DNA of 64,000 nt, from NCBI RefSeq assembly GCF_963576615.1, contig NC_088717.1:19454108-19518107 (forward strand). The letters are read 5' to 3'. A program made the position numbers and the translations under genes. The stretch comes from Watersipora subatra (taxonomy: Eukaryota > Bryozoa > Gymnolaemata > Cheilostomatida > Watersiporidae). The stretch's first letter is position 1. Every line of letters starts with the position of its first letter. Of this stretch, positions 60,201-64,000 are shown piece after piece. Below the pieces are notes generated by a model. That model was not told where the DNA came from. It saw only the letters and a program-made list of their open reading frames with translations, and did no database searches.

Positions 60201-63200
60201 CAGGAATTTTACATTACATAGAAGAGATATTGAAAACTACATGGCTCGGCAACAATTGAATCTGAGGTAAAGATCTTCATTATTTAACAATATTTTGTAA
60301 GGTCTTTATCATATGTGCATCTCTAATTGTTTATCATACCTACATCTTTAAAAAAAAAGGGGCCAAATATTTTATCATACCTTCAACTATTCGTACTGGT
60401 TCTGTCCATGTTATATTTTTTGATTGTGATTTTCTCTAGGATCATTTTCGAATTGCTAATAATTATGAAGATTATTGTTTGTTTTGGCATTGTTTTTGCT
60501 GCATGATTTGCTTGAAGACCTACAGAAAGAAATGATCTTTCACCACACCATTTGAGCACACCCCATGGTCTTTGTCTAAGCTATGGAAAAGAGGAAAGAA
60601 TCGTGTTAGCGGACACAATGAATCACTCTATTAAATTCTTTGACACTGCAGGAAAGTTTCAGTATCAGTTTCAAAATTCAGGTGAGAAGCAAACCACAGC
60701 CAAGTGGGGCAGCTATTTGCCCTTAAACTCCCTACTTACTAGCATTATAGCTCTGGTTTTTGCTAGGTTAATTGTAATTATGTTATGTAGTTGATGGCTT
60801 CAAATATTCCTGACAAATAAAACTAGTTTTTTATAAATAAACTGTTTACTCTATCAAAACATTATCAGGCTTTAGTGCAAATAAACTTACAAAGTCATGA
60901 GTACTGCCCTATGGTCATATTTGCTATGGTTAAGGTCATGTTAAATTCTTTTAAAAGCAAGCATAGTTCTAGTAATACATCATTTTACATTTGGAATACA
61001 TGATAAGAAAGTTTCATAAAGTTTTCTGGTAAAAAAACTTTTGTTTCTGGCAGAATTTCTTATTATCTATATGAAAAAATGTGTTTGTTGTCTTTAGTTA
61101 GTCTATGTTGCTTTGTTTTCCAACCGAGTGGCAACGAAATTTAGATGCAACTTGTAACAACAATTTGTTGGCCAGGTAAACGTTAGTAAAAAATAGAATA
61201 GTAAACAACTTTTCCATATAAACTAAATTTTTTAGGTCCAGATAGAACATATCTGTGTTGTCCCCGCAAGGTCGCTGTCATAGGTGAGGGAGACTCTTCC
61301 TGTGTGGTGGTCTGCGATAGAACCAGCCAAATACGCTCGCGTCTGCAGATATTTAAAATGAATGGCTATCTATGGAGGAGTATAGATATGGAATACATTG
61401 AAATAGTGGCTGGACTAGCTGTCACACCATCAGGTATTAACTGATGTAAAATGGCACACCTTGTGTGTGCTATTTTATTTTAACATTGTCAGCAATAAGT
61501 TAATAAATTACTTGCAATACTTCAGGAAGGACAACCAGATGATCTGAAATAATGGCTAGCTAGGTATGTTTGCCTGATGCGTACTATACAGTATTCATTT
61601 AGTGGCAGCTGAAGGTTTGTAAAATGGCCAGATTAAATGCAAAGTTAATCATTGATTGATCAATGCATATACTGTAACTGATTGAGTTCCTTAAAGGTTT
61701 ACTTGCAACAAAATTCACATTACAGTTATTTGGTATCAAAAGGTTCACCATGTCTTTCTCTGCTGTGTTATAGGTGCAAAATATGTGCAAATGTGATTAC
61801 AAGCTCTTAAAAGCTCAAAAATGAACAATTAATCGCAGCCATCACGAAAACGCCGTAGTTTGAAATCTCTTTATTTCGATGACGTACTCAAACATTTTGG
61901 TTATTGTTTTGACACGTGATGTTATCAGGTGAAATAAAAGGCTCAATATAAAACATCTCGCAGCACTAGTTTATGACAAACACTTTGGGTTTTACCGGAA
62001 AGCCGTATCAAATATAGATGCTCAATACTTTACAGTTTCATTTCAGCCTGGTCTAATCATCTAGTTGTAATCTGATCATGTGACCCATACTTCTTGCCAA
62101 ACAGCGCGAATAATTTATGCAGCAGTTTTCGACTTTCACATGTGACCAACAGGCTTGTTATGTTTATCAAGGGATGATATGTACTCCTTCGAGCTAAGGT
62201 TAAAAAAAAATTAGACGAGTTTTACAGTAGGTTTTGCGATATCAGTGCTCAAACTGACAGAATTACAATGATGATAAAACAGACGTGTAAGGACAATAGA
62301 CATGGTTTTCTTTAATGCGTGAAGTATATTTGTAAAAATATTTCGACGAATGAAGTTGCATGAAAGTCTAACCAGAAGCCATCGTGTTCAACTACGTCCC
62401 ATTTGAGCCGTTTTGGAAAGGGATTTCAATCTATGGCGTTTTTGTGATGGCTGCGATTAACTGTTCGCTTTTAAGAGCTTGTAATCATATTTTCACATAT
62501 TTGGCACCTACAACACAGAGTAAGACATAGTGAATCTTTTGATACCAAATAACTGTAATGTGAATTTTGTTTCAAGTAAAGCTTTAAATTGCAGATAATT
62601 TTAAAAAATGCATGTCATATTTTTAGAGCCAAAATGTAATTACAACTTGTGTAACAAATAAAAATATGTTGATGGTACTTTTTTTTTGCTGTGAGGAAAT
62701 CTTCAGAAAAGCCTGCTATTTATGAAGCACAGTTTATTGATGACCTTTTTATAGGTGAACACGTTTGCAGTCTGGTTAATTTACAATGATTTTTGTTTAT
62801 AATATGAAAGAAAAATATGTGACTTTTGCTAGACATGGCTTCAGACAAGCATTCTAGAAGGTATCACAAATGATCATGTACTACAGCTGCCCTAAATAAA
62901 TACATGTAATTATTTGTCCATATTTGATAAGGTTTGAAATAGAGAAAACAATTCCAATTTTCATAAGCAGTAATGGGTGATTGTTCGCAATGCATTTGTA
63001 ACTTGTTCGACGCACAGTTATGCAAAGTTGCATTTAGTGCTTGATGGTGTCATGAATTTTTCTAAGACTAAAATAGTATAACTTTTTTTCAGTTTCTGTT
63101 TTGATTGTAGCTTTTGATGTTCTATGTGCTGTTATATCATACGTAAGAGCTATCTTTTCCTGCCACCTGTTAGTGATTACTCATGGCCTGGTGGTCTAGA

Positions 63201-63775
63201 ACGTCTGACCGGCGTATGACAGGTTGGGGTTCAATTCTCAAAAATTCTTTGTTGGTGACAAAAATGACATCCAACCCTAATTGCTCTCTGCAACAGAGCG
63301 TTTCTCTAGACGTCGAGGCTCCCTTGTCACTGGACGCAGACATGTTTAGGTCAAGATCGCAGAGCCATTGTCTGAGCAACAATACTCTAAAATAACACAC
63401 AGACAGCCTCTGCTTGCAGGTGTTATACTCGATCTTAGAGGGATTGCTCAGAACATTCTGGTGAAAAAATGTTGAACTGTCTTTCCTATGAACTTGTAGC
63501 ATCACAAACAACTAGATTATGCTTTTGACTTCCTGCAGTACTGGTGCACTATTATCATATGACAGTTTGGTGATCAAGTAGCTTGCAGATAAATAGTTCT
63601 GTTAGTTCCTCTTCTGTTGCCAGGACTCATAGTGGCAGCAGACAGTGTGGTGCCTGCTGTGTGCACTTTATCAGGACGAGGAGAGCTCCTGCGTTGGTTT
63701 GATTGTTCTGATGAAATGAAGGAACCTAGCGACATTGCTGTAACAGATAATCTCTTTTATGTTTCTGATTTTAAG
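60201..63775 (+). CDS. Second brat-like NHL protein, partial at right edge
   Basis: Divergent tandem paralogue of brat. Firm exons are 60530-60681, 61236-61433 and 63624-63775. A probable exon at 60201 or 60204 to 60266 ends in phase 2, as the matching brat exon does. The exons encode NHL blades aligned with brat: [40 protein letters not shown] then [11 protein letters not shown], and [19 protein letters not shown]. Intron phases (2, 1, 1, 0) equal those of brat exons 10-13, and the last exon is 152 nt in both genes. The last two NHL exons fall beyond the window. No RING, B-box or coiled-coil exon is visible between the brat stop and 60.2 kb, so the product looks NHL-only. Sequence divergence from brat is substantial, but no stops break the exons. 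Confidence 0.87.
61691..62587. mobile_element. TTAA-flanked palindromic MITE, copy 3
   Basis: An 897-bp copy in an intron of the second brat-like gene, bounded by TTAA at 61691-61694 and 62584-62587. It is in the opposite orientation: the block TTTGGGTTTTACCGGAAAGC lies in the left half at about 61985. Confidence 0.85.
63183..63395 (+). repeat. tRNA-derived SINE, copy 2
   Basis: The head TGGCCTGGTGGTCTAGAAC and B box GGTTGGGGTTCAATTC are followed by the same body as the copy at 12505-12720. It is in an intron of the second brat-like gene. It is not a functional tRNA, because no acceptor stem closes. Confidence 0.8.
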
Positions 63776-64000
63776 GTAGGTATTATAATTGTTATATTAT
63801 GTCCTCGGCTCAATGCCAAGTGTTATATGTAAGTAATACGTTGTCAATGATTTCATGGTAAATACTATATACATATACATGAATATCTATAGATCTCAAA
63901 GTTTAATTGTTGTTTTTTATCATCGCTGTGTCCAGTTTTAGAGATTAAAATCTAGCAATAAAGTATCTGTAACGCACTGTATTTGAACTCACGACAGTTG

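Noticed and set aside
63183-63250. Possible functional tRNA gene
   Set aside because: A and B boxes are present but no acceptor stem closes, and the downstream body matches another SINE copy at 12505-12720.

Overview
This is animal nuclear DNA: AT-rich, with long introns, consensus GT-AG splice sites and many small DNA transposons, tRNA-derived SINEs and minisatellites. Gene content (a CD109-like thioester protein, a METTL21-type methyltransferase, a RING-bearing Brat orthologue) fits an invertebrate, probably a lophotrochozoan such as a mollusc, bryozoan or relative. The species cannot be read from the sequence. There is no sign of bacterial, viral or organellar DNA.

Layout. On the minus strand, 1.9-17.6 kb holds the 5' two fifths of a secreted alpha-2-macroglobulin/CD109/TEP-family gene: 16 coding exons covering signal peptide, MG1-MG6 and the segment leading to the bait/thioester part, which lies off the left edge. 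Also on the minus strand, 18.6-21.7 kb is a complete three-exon METTL21-family protein-lysine methyltransferase. From 21.7 to 33.0 kb I see no confident gene, only a hairpin-rich Tigger-like element, a decayed LINE with a MITE in its reverse transcriptase, a TA-flanked MITE and a TTAA-flanked palindromic MITE. On the plus strand, 33.1-55.7 kb is a complete 15-exon brat/ncl-1 orthologue (927 aa: RING, B-box1, B-box2, coiled coil, low-complexity linker, NHL propeller) with transposons in several introns. Its 7.4-kb eighth intron also holds minus-strand segments that look coding and a nested transposon with gene remnants. From about 60.2 kb to the right edge is a second, divergent brat-like NHL gene in the same orientation, which looks NHL-only.

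The genes are not an operon or a known functional cluster. The TEP gene is extracellular innate defence or protease control, METTL21 a cytosolic or nuclear methyltransferase, and the Brat pair probably post-transcriptional regulators made by tandem duplication, as shared intron positions and phases show. The most unusual features are the Brat orthologue with a full RING next to an NHL-only paralogue, a 47-bp array that multiplies a METTL21 splice acceptor with part of its exon, and a TA transposon inside another TA transposon, carrying gene fragments and with the empty site preserved in a sister copy.
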